NCBI RefSeq assembly: GCF_003319175.1
Contig: NZ_QOHK01000010.1
Coordinates: 1-64,000 of the forward strand
DNA: 64,000 nucleotides
Reading direction: 5' to 3'
From: Blastococcus sp. TF02-8
GTDB lineage: Bacteria > Actinomycetota > Actinomycetes > Mycobacteriales > Geodermatophilaceae
Positions 24,848 to 32,299 of this stretch are shown in pieces. The position numbers were made by a program, and so were the translations under genes. Below the pieces are notes generated by a model, which made no database searches, had not been told where the DNA came from, and worked only from the letters and a program-made list of their open reading frames with translations. Numbering within the stretch: the stretch's first letter is position 1; each line of letters opens with the position of its first letter.

Positions 24848-26071
24848 CTGTCCGTCGTCGGCCTGCTGGGCTTCGGCACCGTCGTCCTGCTCGCCGTCGG
24901 ACTGCTGCACGGCTACCTCTGGTTCCGCCTGGTGCGGGGCACCACCGCGCCGGGCCGGCTGCGGCGACGCCTGACCTGGCTCACCGTGGTGCTCGCCGTG
25001 CTGCCGGTGACGGCCGTCCTGCTGCGCGGGCGCCTGCCGCTGGAGGCCGCGGCGCCGCTGAGCTGGGTGGGCTACAGCTGGCTGGGCATCTCGCTGTACG
25101 CCTTCCTCGCGCTGCTGGCCCTGGAACCCGTCCGGGCGGTCGGTTCCCTGCTCCTGCGGCGGCGCGCGCACCGAGCGGTTCCCGCTCCACCGGCACCGGC
25201 CCCCGGGCTCCCCGCCGGGGACCTGGCGTCCCGCCGGTCGTTCCTCTCCCGGGGGCTGGCCGTCACCGCCGGCGCGATCGCGCTGGGCACCGCCGGCACG
25301 GGAGCCTGGTTCGCCAACAGCGCGCCGGTCGTCCGCCGGGTGCCGATCGCCCTGCCGCGGCTGGACCCGGCCCTCGACGGCCTGCGGATCGTCACGTTCT
25401 CCGACGCGCACCTGTCGGCGACCTACGGCGGGCGGCGCTTCGAGCGGCTGGTGGAGATGGTCAACGCCCAGCGACCCGACGTCGTCGCGATCGTCGGCGA
25501 CCTGGTCGACGGCGACGTCGACGAGCTGCGGGAGGACGTCGCCCCGCTGGCCGATCTGGTCAGCGAGCAGGGCGTCTTCTTCGTGACGGGCAACCACGAG
25601 TACTTCACCGACACCCGTGCGTGGCTGCGCCACCTCCCGACCCTGGGCATCGAGGTGCTGCGCAACGAGCGCGTGCCGATCGCGCGTGGCGGGGCGTCGT
25701 TCGACCTGGCCGGCATCGACGACCGGACGGCGGCCGCCTCCGGCCTCCCGGGGCACGGCGCGGACCTGGATGCGGCGCTCGACGGCCGCGACGACGCCAC
25801 GCCGGTGGTGCTGCTCGCGCACCAGCCGTGGATGGTGGACCAGGCGGCCCGCGCCGGCGTGGACCTCCAGCTGTCCGGGCACACGCACGGCGGTCAGCTC
25901 TGGCCGTTCGACTACGCCGTCCGGCTGGACCAGCCCGCGGTGGAAGGACTCTCCCGCCACGGCGACACCCAGCTCTACGTCACCGCCGGCGCAGGTTACT
26001 GGGGCCCGCCGATGCGGATCGGCGCCCGCCCCGAGGTCACGGTCGTGGAGCTGCGCGCCCCAGGGAGCTGA
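24848..26071 (+). CDS. Membrane-anchored metallophosphoesterase, apparent CTG start
   Basis: This protein of 407 aa (counted from CTG) begins with a hydrophobic helix ending Y-L-W-F-R-L-V-R. Further membrane segments follow (about 45-65 and 75-95), then a calcineurin-like phosphoesterase domain with D-A-H (about 183), G-D-L-V-D-G, G-N-H-E-Y and G-H-T-H-G-G-Q. The first helix is coding by character but the frame has a stop at 24830 and no ATG, GTG or TTG until GTG 24932. CTG 24848 has GGAGG (24838-24842) at ideal spacing. The YkuE-type domain would act at the outer membrane face on an unknown phosphoester. Confidence 0.85.
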   Translation: MSVVGLLGFGTVVLLAVGLLHGYLWFRLVRGTTAPGRLRRRLTWLTVVLAVLPVTAVLLRGRLPLEAAAPLSWVGYSWLGISLYAFLALLALEPVRAVGSLLLRRRAHRAVPAPPAPAPGLPAGDLASRRSFLSRGLAVTAGAIALGTAGTGAWFANSAPVVRRVPIALPRLDPALDGLRIVTFSDAHLSATYGGRRFERLVEMVNAQRPDVVAIVGDLVDGDVDELREDVAPLADLVSEQGVFFVTGNHEYFTDTRAWLRHLPTLGIEVLRNERVPIARGGASFDLAGIDDRTAAASGLPGHGADLDAALDGRDDATPVVLLAHQPWMVDQAARAGVDLQLSGHTHGGQLWPFDYAVRLDQPAVEGLSRHGDTQLYVTAGAGYWGPPMRIGARPEVTVVELRAPGS

Positions 26072-26078
26072 CCCGGGG

Positions 26079-26660
26079 TCAGCGGGCCTCGTCGAGTGCG
26101 TCGAACGCCTCCTCGACGCACTCGAGCAGGCCCCGTTCCCCCGCGGCGTCGGCCCAGACGAGCAGGCCCACCGTGTACGCCGAGAGGTAGGCCGCGGCGA
26201 CCACCGCGTCGGTCGGGCCGGTCGGTCGTCCGGTCGCCTCCTCGAGCTTCTCCAGCACCAGCGCCGCGGTCGCCCGCTCGAACTCTCCGGCCCGGTGGCG
26301 CAGGGCAGGTGTGGTGGCGATGACCTGCCAGCGGGCGGCCAGCACCGCCTCGTACGCGGTGCCCACGACCCCGGCCACCGCGCCGACGCACATGCCGCGC
26401 ACGAGCCGGTCCAGCGGCAGCTCCTGCGGCTGCGCGGCGAGCAGGGCCGCGGTCTGCTCCGGGGTGGGCAGCTGCAGGACCACGTGCTCCTTGCTGGGGT
26501 AGTGCGCGTAGAAGGTCGGCACCGAGACGCCGGCGGCGGAGGCGATCTGGCCCACGCTGACGGCGTCGAAGCCGTGGTCGAGGAAGAGCTGCACGGCGAC
26601 GGCGCCGATCCGGTGGTGGGTGTCCTCCCACCGGGCGCTCCGGCTGCCCACGTCGGTCAC
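26079..26660 (-). CDS. TetR-family transcriptional regulator (copy 1 of a tandem pair)
   Basis: This protein of 193 aa has an N-terminal TetR helix-turn-helix (about 15-62: A-V-S-V-G-Q-I-A-S-A-A-G-V-S-V-P-T-F-Y-A-H-Y-P-S-K) and an all-helical ligand domain. It is a paralogue of the gene immediately upstream. CAGACT lies exactly six nt before GTG 26660, suggesting a leaderless message; earlier starts in the frame lack support. Target genes are unknown; no operator is obvious. Confidence 0.85.
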   Translation of the reverse strand: MTDVGSRSARWEDTHHRIGAVAVQLFLDHGFDAVSVGQIASAAGVSVPTFYAHYPSKEHVVLQLPTPEQTAALLAAQPQELPLDRLVRGMCVGAVAGVVGTAYEAVLAARWQVIATTPALRHRAGEFERATAALVLEKLEEATGRPTGPTDAVVAAAYLSAYTVGLLVWADAAGERGLLECVEEAFDALDEAR

Positions 26661-26763
26661 CGGGGCAGTCTGCCGTCCTCGCGGCGGGGAACACCTGTTC
26701 CCGGCCGTGTCCCGTGCGCCCGTCGCCGGACCGTGCCCGATCCGTTCGGCCTGGTCGAACCGC

Positions 26764-27351
26764 TCAGCCGGGATCGGCGCCGGCGCCGGCCAGGACGTCG
26801 AAGGCCTCGACGAGGCACTCCCGGAGATCGCGCTCGCCGTCACCGTCGGCCCATCCGAGCAGCGCGGTGGTCATGGCGGAGAAGTACGCGCCGGCGATCA
26901 CGAGGTCCACCGGCCGGACCGGGCCACCACCGGTGCGGGACTCGGCCACCATCAGCGCCGTCACCCGGTCGAACTCCCCCACCCGGTGCCGCAACGACGG
27001 CGTGCCGGCGATGATCCGCCAGCGGGTGAGCAGCTGGGCTCGCTGCTCGGTGTCGAAGGCCGACATCGCGCCCACCACCGTCTCGCTGATGCGCTCTCCG
27101 AGCGTCCGGTCCGCGGGCGGGGCGCCGAAGAGCGTGGCGATCTGCTCCGGGAGGAGCAGGTTCATGACCACGTGCTCCTTGCTGGGGTAGTGCGCGTAGA
27201 AGGTCTGCACGGAGACGCCGGCGGCGGCCGCGATGCTCGCGACCGACACCTGCTCGAAGCCCTCGTCGGTGAACAGCGCGACGGCGACGTCGTAGATGCG
27301 CTCGTGGGTGGCCTCCCACTTCCGGTTGCGGCCCTCCGCCCAGTCCCCCAC
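26764..27351 (-). CDS. TetR-family transcriptional regulator (copy 2 of a tandem pair)
   Basis: This protein of 195 aa shares with the neighbouring copy the helix-turn-helix segment T-F-Y-A-H-Y-P-S-K-E-H-V-V and the later R-H-R-x-G-E-F-x-R-x-T-A block, so the pair arose by duplication. The GTG at 27351 is preferred: AAGGAT lies six nt upstream, which could act as a ribosome site or as a -10 hexamer. A TTG at 27369 is an alternative. The ligand is unknown. Confidence 0.83.
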   Translation of the reverse strand: MGDWAEGRNRKWEATHERIYDVAVALFTDEGFEQVSVASIAAAAGVSVQTFYAHYPSKEHVVMNLLLPEQIATLFGAPPADRTLGERISETVVGAMSAFDTEQRAQLLTRWRIIAGTPSLRHRVGEFDRVTALMVAESRTGGGPVRPVDLVIAGAYFSAMTTALLGWADGDGERDLRECLVEAFDVLAGAGADPG

Positions 27352-27426
27352 GAGGGCATCCTTCCCCAAGGTGATCCGGGAGGACTCGGAACCCGACCGG
27401 CTGTCCCCCGGAAGCGTTCCCGCAGG

Positions 27427-28455
27427 TCAGCCGGTGAAGGCGTGCGTCTCGGCCAGCCGGGCGGGCGTGACCGTCTTCAGCCGCGCCACCGCCTCGGCCA
27501 GGGGGACGAGCTCGATCTCGGTGCCGTGCAGGGCGACCATCTCGCCGAAGCGTCCCTCGTGCGCGGCGATCGCGGCGTGCAGGCCGAACCGGGTCGCCAG
27601 CACGCGGTCGAAGGAGGTGGGTGTGCCGCCGCGCTGGACGTGACCGAGCACCGTCGTCCGGACCTCCTTGCCGGTGCGCGCCTCGAGCTCCTCGCCGAGC
27701 TGCTGTGCCACGCCGGTGAAGCGGCGGTGGCCGAACTCGTCGACCCCGCCGTCGCGGATGGACATGGTCCCGGGCAGGGGGGTGGCACCTTCGGCGACGA
27801 CGCCGATGACGTGGGACGCCCCTCGGGCGAAGCGGGCGCTGACGAGGCGGCAGACCTCCTCGACGTCGAACGGCTCCTCGGGGACCAGCGTCACGTGCGC
27901 ACCGGCGGCGAGGCCGGCGTGCAGCGCGATCCAGCCGGCGTGCCGGCCCATGACCTCCACCAGCAGCACCCGCTGGTGCGACTCGGCGGTGGTGTGCAGC
28001 CGGTCGATCATCTCCGTGGCGATGCTGACGGCGGTGTCGAAGCCGAACGTGAGGTCGGTGCAGTCGATGTCGTTGTCGATCGTCTTCGGCACCCCCACCA
28101 CCGGCACGCCGGCCTCGGAGAGCATATGGGCGGCGGTCAGCGTGCCCTCGCCGCCTATCGGGATCAGCACGTCGACTTCGTGCGCGGCGAGCACCGCCCG
28201 CATCCGGTCCAGCCCGTCGCGGAGCAGCCCGGGCGCTACGCGGGCGGACCCCAGGACGGTGCCGCCGCGGGTGAGCAGGCCGTCCACGGCGCCGACGTCG
28301 AGCGGCGTCGTCCGGTCCTCCAGCAGGCCCCGCCAGCCGTCGCGGAAACCGACGACCTCGCTGCCGTACCGGTGCTCGGCGGTCCGCACGACGGACCGGA
28401 TGACGGCGTTGAGGCCGGGGCAGTCGCCCCCGCCGGTGAGGATCCCGATGCGCAT
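27427..28455 (-). CDS. pfkA: 6-phosphofructokinase
   Basis: This protein of 342 aa phosphorylates fructose 6-phosphate. It shows G-I-L-T-G-G-G-D-C-P-G-L-N at the N-terminus, G-G-E-G-T-L, P-K-T-I-D-N-D-I-D and M-G-R-H-A-G-W. The Gly in G-G-E-G-T is the residue associated with ATP use, while the Lys in P-K-T-I-D-N-D is usual for pyrophosphate-type and actinobacterial group III enzymes, so ATP as donor is likely but not certain. GGAGGG precedes the ATG. It is divergent from a GntR regulator with palindromic operator-like sites between them. Confidence 0.92.
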   Translation of the reverse strand: MRIGILTGGGDCPGLNAVIRSVVRTAEHRYGSEVVGFRDGWRGLLEDRTTPLDVGAVDGLLTRGGTVLGSARVAPGLLRDGLDRMRAVLAAHEVDVLIPIGGEGTLTAAHMLSEAGVPVVGVPKTIDNDIDCTDLTFGFDTAVSIATEMIDRLHTTAESHQRVLLVEVMGRHAGWIALHAGLAAGAHVTLVPEEPFDVEEVCRLVSARFARGASHVIGVVAEGATPLPGTMSIRDGGVDEFGHRRFTGVAQQLGEELEARTGKEVRTTVLGHVQRGGTPTSFDRVLATRFGLHAAIAAHEGRFGEMVALHGTEIELVPLAEAVARLKTVTPARLAETHAFTG

Positions 28456-28497
28456 CGGACCTCCCTCCGGGTCGGAAGCCGCCACCATACGTCATGA

Positions 28498-28586
28498 CGT
28501 CTAGACGATTGCGGCGCCGCGCGCCCGACGGCGACCGCTGCCCCGCCGGTGTGACGTCTCATACGACATGACGACCAGACGTCTGG
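28498..28586. promoter_or_regulatory. Operator-like palindromes between pfkA and the GntR gene
   Basis: CGTCTAGACG (28498-28507) contains GTCTAGAC, which matches the GT-N-TA-N-AC core of HutC-subfamily GntR operators. CCAGACGTCTGG (28575-28586) is a second perfect 12-bp palindrome in the spacer of the predicted gntR promoter, just upstream of a TACCTT hexamer (28595). A half-site GACGTCT also occurs near 28552. Confidence 0.55.
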
Positions 28587-28606
28587 TTTCGCAGTACCTT
28601 TGCTGC

Positions 28607-29347
28607 GTGGTCAGCCCCGTCCCCGGACCGAAGTACCTGTCGGTCCGGGAGCACCTCCGGCGGCGCGTCGCCGCGCTCCCCGAGCTCAGCCTGCTGCCGC
28701 CCGAGCCGGTGCTGTGCGCCGAGTACGGCGTCAGCCGGATCACCCTGCGCCGGGCCGTCGACGGCCTGGTGGCCGACGGTCACCTCGTCCGCGAGCAGGG
28801 CCGCGGCACGTACGTGACCCGGCCGGCCATCCGGCACGAGTACCGCGAGAGCTTCGTGCACCGGATCGCCGGGTGGAGCTCGGTGATGACCGAGACCGGC
28901 GCCCAGGTCGGCACGACCGTCCTCACCCAGCGCATCGTCCCCGCGCCCGCAGCCGTGGCCGCCGAACTGGCCCTCGACGGCGCCGCGGACGTCATCGAGC
29001 TGCAGCGGCTGCGCAGCCTGGACGGGGCTCCCAACCACGTCGCGCACAGCTACCTGCCCGCCGACCGCTACCCCGGGGCGGCCGAGGAGGACTTCAGCCA
29101 GGGCTCCCTGTACGCCTACCTCCGCCGGGAGTACTCCGCCGACCTCGCCCACGCCCGGATCGTCGTCGACGTCGGCACCGCTGCGCCGGAGGAGGCGGAG
29201 CTCCTCCAGGTCGTGGCCGGGTCCCCGCTGCTGGTGGTGCGCACCACGGTCCGCGACAGCGCCGGCGAGCCGTTGCTGCACAGCTTCTCCCGGCTGCGCC
29301 CGGACGTCAGCCAGGTCGAGTTCGAGGTCTCGGTGGGCGGCCGATGA
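28607..29347 (+). CDS. GntR-family regulator with UTRA domain (HutC subfamily)
   Basis: This protein of 246 aa has an N-terminal winged helix (about 8-68: L-S-V-R-E-H-L-R-R-R, Y-G-V-S-R-I-T-L-R-R-A-V, G-R-G-T-Y-V) and a C-terminal UTRA ligand domain (about 90-235). It probably represses its own gene and possibly pfkA through the palindromes upstream. The GTG at 28607 is chosen over the ATG at 28568 because TACCTT lies exactly six nt before it, and because the ATG would place the operator inside the gene. It is coupled to the next gene by an ATGA overlap. Confidence 0.85.
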   Translation: MVSPVPGPKYLSVREHLRRRVAALPELSLLPPEPVLCAEYGVSRITLRRAVDGLVADGHLVREQGRGTYVTRPAIRHEYRESFVHRIAGWSSVMTETGAQVGTTVLTQRIVPAPAAVAAELALDGAADVIELQRLRSLDGAPNHVAHSYLPADRYPGAAEEDFSQGSLYAYLRREYSADLAHARIVVDVGTAAPEEAELLQVVAGSPLLVVRTTVRDSAGEPLLHSFSRLRPDVSQVEFEVSVGGR

Positions 29348-29817
29348 CGAGCACCACGGCGACCGGGAGCCGGGAGGTGCCCGAGCCCCCTGCCCAGGTG
29401 TGGCGCGCGCTGGCCGTGCTGGAGCCCTACTGCTCGGTCTGCGACGTCTCCTACGTCCTCGACGGCCCCGCCGGCGCCCCGGGGATCGGGACGACGTTCG
29501 TCTGCGCCCCCGGCCGGCTGGAGGGCTCCCCCGCGGCCGGGGCGCCCCGGGGCGAGATCGTCGAGTGGGAGCCGAGCCGCCTGGTCACCACCCGGCTGCG
29601 CCTGACGCCGGAGACGTGGACGACGCGGATCGAGCTCGCCGAGGGTGCCGCGGGTGGGACGCGGGTGACCATCACCCTCACGCACGAGCCCACGACGGGC
29701 AGCCGGGTCGTCCGCCGCCTGCAGCGCGGGGCGCTGCGCCGGCTGGTGCAGCGGACGGTGGACGCCGAGCTGGCCAAGGTGCCCGCACACGTCGCCCGGG
29801 CCGCGAGCCCCTCCTGA
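29344..29817 (+). CDS. SRPBCC/START-like polyketide-cyclase family protein
   Basis: This protein of 157 aa has the pattern of a SRPBCC lipid/ligand-binding fold: R-E-V-P-E-P-P-A-Q-V-W-R-A-L near the N-terminus, a glycine-rich turn (G-A-P-G-I-G-T-T-F), W-E-P-S-R-L-V-T-T, T-W-T-T-R-I-E-L and an amphipathic C-terminal helix. It may bind a small hydrophobic ligand. The overlap with the GntR gene suggests a shared response, but the ligand is unknown. Confidence 0.75.
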   Translation: MTSTTATGSREVPEPPAQVWRALAVLEPYCSVCDVSYVLDGPAGAPGIGTTFVCAPGRLEGSPAAGAPRGEIVEWEPSRLVTTRLRLTPETWTTRIELAEGAAGGTRVTITLTHEPTTGSRVVRRLQRGALRRLVQRTVDAELAKVPAHVARAASPS

Positions 29818-29947
29818 CCCTTCCCCCGACGGGGGGACCGTGCATCAGCCGGCGATCTTGGGGGTACGGCACCTCGTCGTGCACCGACGTGCGCAACCGG
29901 CGAGTGCCGGGATGGGGGCCACGTCGGTACGAACGAAGGAGAAAGCT

Positions 29948-30220
29948 GTGCAGATCCTCGGGCTCATCGTGGTCGGCCTCATCATCGGAGCGCTCGCTCG
30001 CCTCCTGAAGCCCGGCCGTCAGAAGCTGAGCGTCGTCGCGACGCTGCTGCTGGGCGTCGTCGGCGCCGTGATCGGCGGGCTCATCGGCCACCTGTTCAAC
30101 AAGAACACCGGCATCTTCGAGCTCAACTTCCTGGGCTTCGTGTTCGCCGTGATCGCGGCCATCCTCCTGCTGGGTGTCGCCGAGGGCCTCTCCGGCCGGT
30201 CGCGCGGCGCCGTCCGCTGA
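29948..30220 (+). CDS. GlsB/YeaQ/YmgE-family stress membrane protein
   Basis: This protein of 90 aa has three hydrophobic helices with the family glycine pattern: G-L-I-I-G-A-L-A-R near residue 13 and G-A-V-I-G-G-L-I-G-H near 42. Members are small transglycosylase-associated membrane proteins linked to general stress in many bacteria. AAGGAG lies six nt before the GTG. The 130 bp upstream hold no recognisable gene, and I see no certain promoter. Confidence 0.88.
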   Translation: MQILGLIVVGLIIGALARLLKPGRQKLSVVATLLLGVVGAVIGGLIGHLFNKNTGIFELNFLGFVFAVIAAILLLGVAEGLSGRSRGAVR

Positions 30221-30225
30221 CCCGT

Positions 30226-30272
30226 CCCCGGGGGAGGCGGCCGAGCTCAGAGCTCGACCGCCTCCCCCGGGG
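30226..30272. terminator. Convergent terminator hairpin overlapping the end of the MBL gene
   Basis: CCCCGGGGGAGGCGG (30226-30240) is perfectly complementary to 30258-30272, a 15-bp stem. Its right arm encodes the last residues of the metallo-hydrolase gene, so it serves glsB strongly and the converging gene as well. Confidence 0.75.
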
Positions 30273-30885
30273 CCAGACGGCCGTAGGGCGTCGGGATACC
30301 GGGCCCCCGCTCGCCGAGCAGCCCCGCGACGCCGGCGAGGCCGGTGTCGTTGAGCAACCCGTCGTGGATCGCGTACGCCTGGTCGGCGTCCACGGCGCGC
30401 ACGTAGTCGATCACCTCGGCCAGCTTCGACCAGGGCGCGTGCACCGGCAGCAGCAGCGTCGGCACCGGTTCCCCGGGCACGGTGAGCGCGTCGCCGGGGT
30501 GGAACACCAGGCCGTCGACCAGGAACCCGATGTTGGGGATCCGCGGGATCTCCGGGTGGATCACCGCGTGCAGCTCGCCGTGCACGTGCACGTCGAACCC
30601 CGCCACGGTGACCGCGTCGCCGTCGCCCACCACGTGCACCCGGCCGCCGGTGCCCTCCAGCTGGGCGGCGACCGAACCGTTGGTCCACACCTCCAGAGCC
30701 GGATCGGCGTCCATGGCCGCGCGCAGCCGGTCGGGCGTGAAGTGGTCGAAGTGCTCGTGCGTGACCAGCACCGCGGTCGCACCCTGCAGCACCGCCGGGT
30801 CGGTGAACGCCCCCGGGTCGATGACCAGGCGGCGCTCGCCGTCGGTCAGGACGACGCAGGCGTGCCCGTGCTTCGTGAGCTCCAT
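30247..30885 (-). CDS. Metallo-beta-lactamase-fold metal-dependent hydrolase (UlaG-like)
   Basis: This protein of 212 aa has the metal motif H-E-H-F-D-H, an early H-G-H-A-C strand, D-P-G, and further ligands in H-P-G-D and a late I-H-D-G. It belongs to the beta-lactamase superfamily 2 hydrolases; the substrate is unknown. The ATG at 30885 is preferred to GTG 30900 because CAGGAT lies exactly six nt upstream, predicting a leaderless transcript. Confidence 0.85.
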   Translation of the reverse strand: MELTKHGHACVVLTDGERRLVIDPGAFTDPAVLQGATAVLVTHEHFDHFTPDRLRAAMDADPALEVWTNGSVAAQLEGTGGRVHVVGDGDAVTVAGFDVHVHGELHAVIHPEIPRIPNIGFLVDGLVFHPGDALTVPGEPVPTLLLPVHAPWSKLAEVIDYVRAVDADQAYAIHDGLLNDTGLAGVAGLLGERGPGIPTPYGRLAPGEAVEL

Positions 30886-31002
30886 GGGCGCATCCTGCAC
30901 CCGCGGCGGGCAGCGCGCGCCGGGCGGTCGGTCTCACCCCTCCGGGTGGGACCCGGGCCGATCCCCGTAACCCGAGGCGGCGCGGCCGCCGACGTCCTCC
31001 CC

Positions 31003-31224
31003 ATGATGCTGCAGACCATCGTCTTCGCCGCCGCCCGCAGCCGCGCCCACGGGCCCACGGCCCCGCTGTGGCACGCCGTGGAGCTGCACCGGCCGACCGC
31101 CGAGATCGACGGTGCGTGCGAGCTGACGGTCTGCGGCGAGCTGGCCCGCGTCGTGCCCGAGGAGCAGTGGCCCGTCCGCGCTGCGGACGTCTGCCCGGTG
31201 TGCGCCGTCCTCGCGCGCTCCTGA
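31003..31224 (+). CDS. Small cysteine-containing hypothetical protein
   Basis: This open frame of 73 aa begins M-M-L-Q-T-I-V-F and contains W-H-A-V-E-L-H, two single cysteines (E-L-T-V-C, preceded by G-A-C-E) and a C-terminal C-P-V-C. The four cysteines could bind zinc. The W-H-A-V-E-L-H and V-C-G-E-L segments have the character of a real short actinobacterial protein, but no ribosome site is obvious and the family is not recognised. Confidence 0.55.
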   Translation: MMLQTIVFAAARSRAHGPTAPLWHAVELHRPTAEIDGACELTVCGELARVVPEEQWPVRAADVCPVCAVLARS

Positions 31225-31322
31225 GAGCACCGCTGACGCCCCACCCCTGACGCCCTGCCCCCGGGCCGGTCCGGCCCACCCCGGCGGCAGGTGCACCCGT
31301 CCCGGCTCCGCGCCGGGTCCGC

Positions 31323-32096
31323 TCAGCGCCCGGTGAACACCGGCGGGCGCTTGGCCAGGAACGCCTCGACGGCCTCCCGGTGGTCGGCGCTCCGCCCCAC
31401 TTCGGTCTGCAGCCGGGCCTCGAGGGCCAGCGTCTCCGCCAGGGAGTCCGTCGCCGCGGTCGCCAGCACGGTCTTGACGGCGCGGTAGGCCGCGGTCGGC
31501 CCGACCGCCAGCCGCTCGGCCAGCGCACGGGCCTCGTCGAGCACCTGGTCCGCGGGGACGACCCGGTGCACCAGCCCCCAGTCCCCCGCCTGCTCCGCCA
31601 GGAACGGCTCGGGGAACAGCAGCAGCTCCGCCGCCCGGGAACCGCCCACGCTGTGCACGAGCCGGGCCGCCAGCGCGGAGTCGCTGGACAGTCCGATGCC
31701 GGTGAACGCGGTGGTGAACTTCGCCCCGGCGGCGGCCACGCGGATGTCACCGGCCAGCGCGATGCCGAGCCCCGCGCCGGCGCACGCGCCGTTGATCGCG
31801 ACGACGACCGGCACCCGCAGCGCGGCCAGTGCCAGGACCAGCGGGTTGTACTCCTCCTCGACGACCGACAGGGGCGCCGCTGCTCCCTGGAGCTCCGCGA
31901 GGTGCTCGCCCAGGTCCTGGCCGACGCAGAACGCGCGTCCGGTGCCGGTGAGCAGGACCGCGCGCACGCTCTCGTCCCCGGCGACGGCGTCGACCGCGGC
32001 CAGGAGGTCACGACGTGCGGCGTGGGTGAGGCCGGGGCGCAGCAGGGTCAGCGTGGCGACGCCGCCGGCGTCCTCCCTGGTCACGGTCTCGGACAT
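31323..32096 (-). CDS. Enoyl-CoA hydratase/isomerase family protein
   Basis: This protein of 257 aa has the crotonase oxyanion-hole segments F-C-V-G-Q-D-L (about 57) and G-A-C-A-G-A-G-L-G (about 102). The F-T-G-I-G-L-S-S-D-S stretch, with Asp in place of the second hydratase Glu, resembles PaaG-type isomerases, so isomerisation of an acyl-CoA (for example in phenylacetate breakdown) is at least as likely as hydration. No other paa gene is nearby. Confidence 0.88.
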   Translation of the reverse strand: MSETVTREDAGGVATLTLLRPGLTHAARRDLLAAVDAVAGDESVRAVLLTGTGRAFCVGQDLGEHLAELQGAAAPLSVVEEEYNPLVLALAALRVPVVVAINGACAGAGLGIALAGDIRVAAAGAKFTTAFTGIGLSSDSALAARLVHSVGGSRAAELLLFPEPFLAEQAGDWGLVHRVVPADQVLDEARALAERLAVGPTAAYRAVKTVLATAATDSLAETLALEARLQTEVGRSADHREAVEAFLAKRPPVFTGR

Positions 32097-32242
32097 CGGC
32101 GTCCCGCCTCCCGGCTCGGTCGGTGCGCGGCGCGGTCCGCCGACGTCCCCGGGGCCACCCTGTCACGCGGTCCGGACCGCCCGGCGAGACCCCTCGTCCC
32201 CCGCCCGCGGGACGGGCGGTGCACGAGTGACGGGAGCGGGTC

Positions 32243-32261
32243 TAAGGTGAGGCTGCCCTAC
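32243..32261. promoter_or_regulatory. DtxR/IdeR-type iron box upstream of efeU
   Basis: TAAGGTGAGGCTGCCCTAC matches the 19-bp consensus TTAGGTTAGGCTAACCTAA at 14 positions, including both inner half-sites. It contains a TAAGGT -10-like hexamer and ends 39 nt before the efeU ATG, so bound regulator would cover the promoter. Confidence 0.65.
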
Positions 32262-32299
32262 GTCCGCCGGCGTGGGTCGTCGTCACAGATCGGGTCCCC

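Noticed and set aside
26480-26490. CCACGTGC sequences in both TetR genes as further parS or E-box sites
   Set aside because: They lack the GTTNC arms and simply encode the conserved E-H-V-V segment on the minus strand.
28568-28606. ATG start of the GntR gene at 28568
   Set aside because: It would add 13 residues before the winged helix and place both the palindrome and the -10-like TACCTT inside the coding region.
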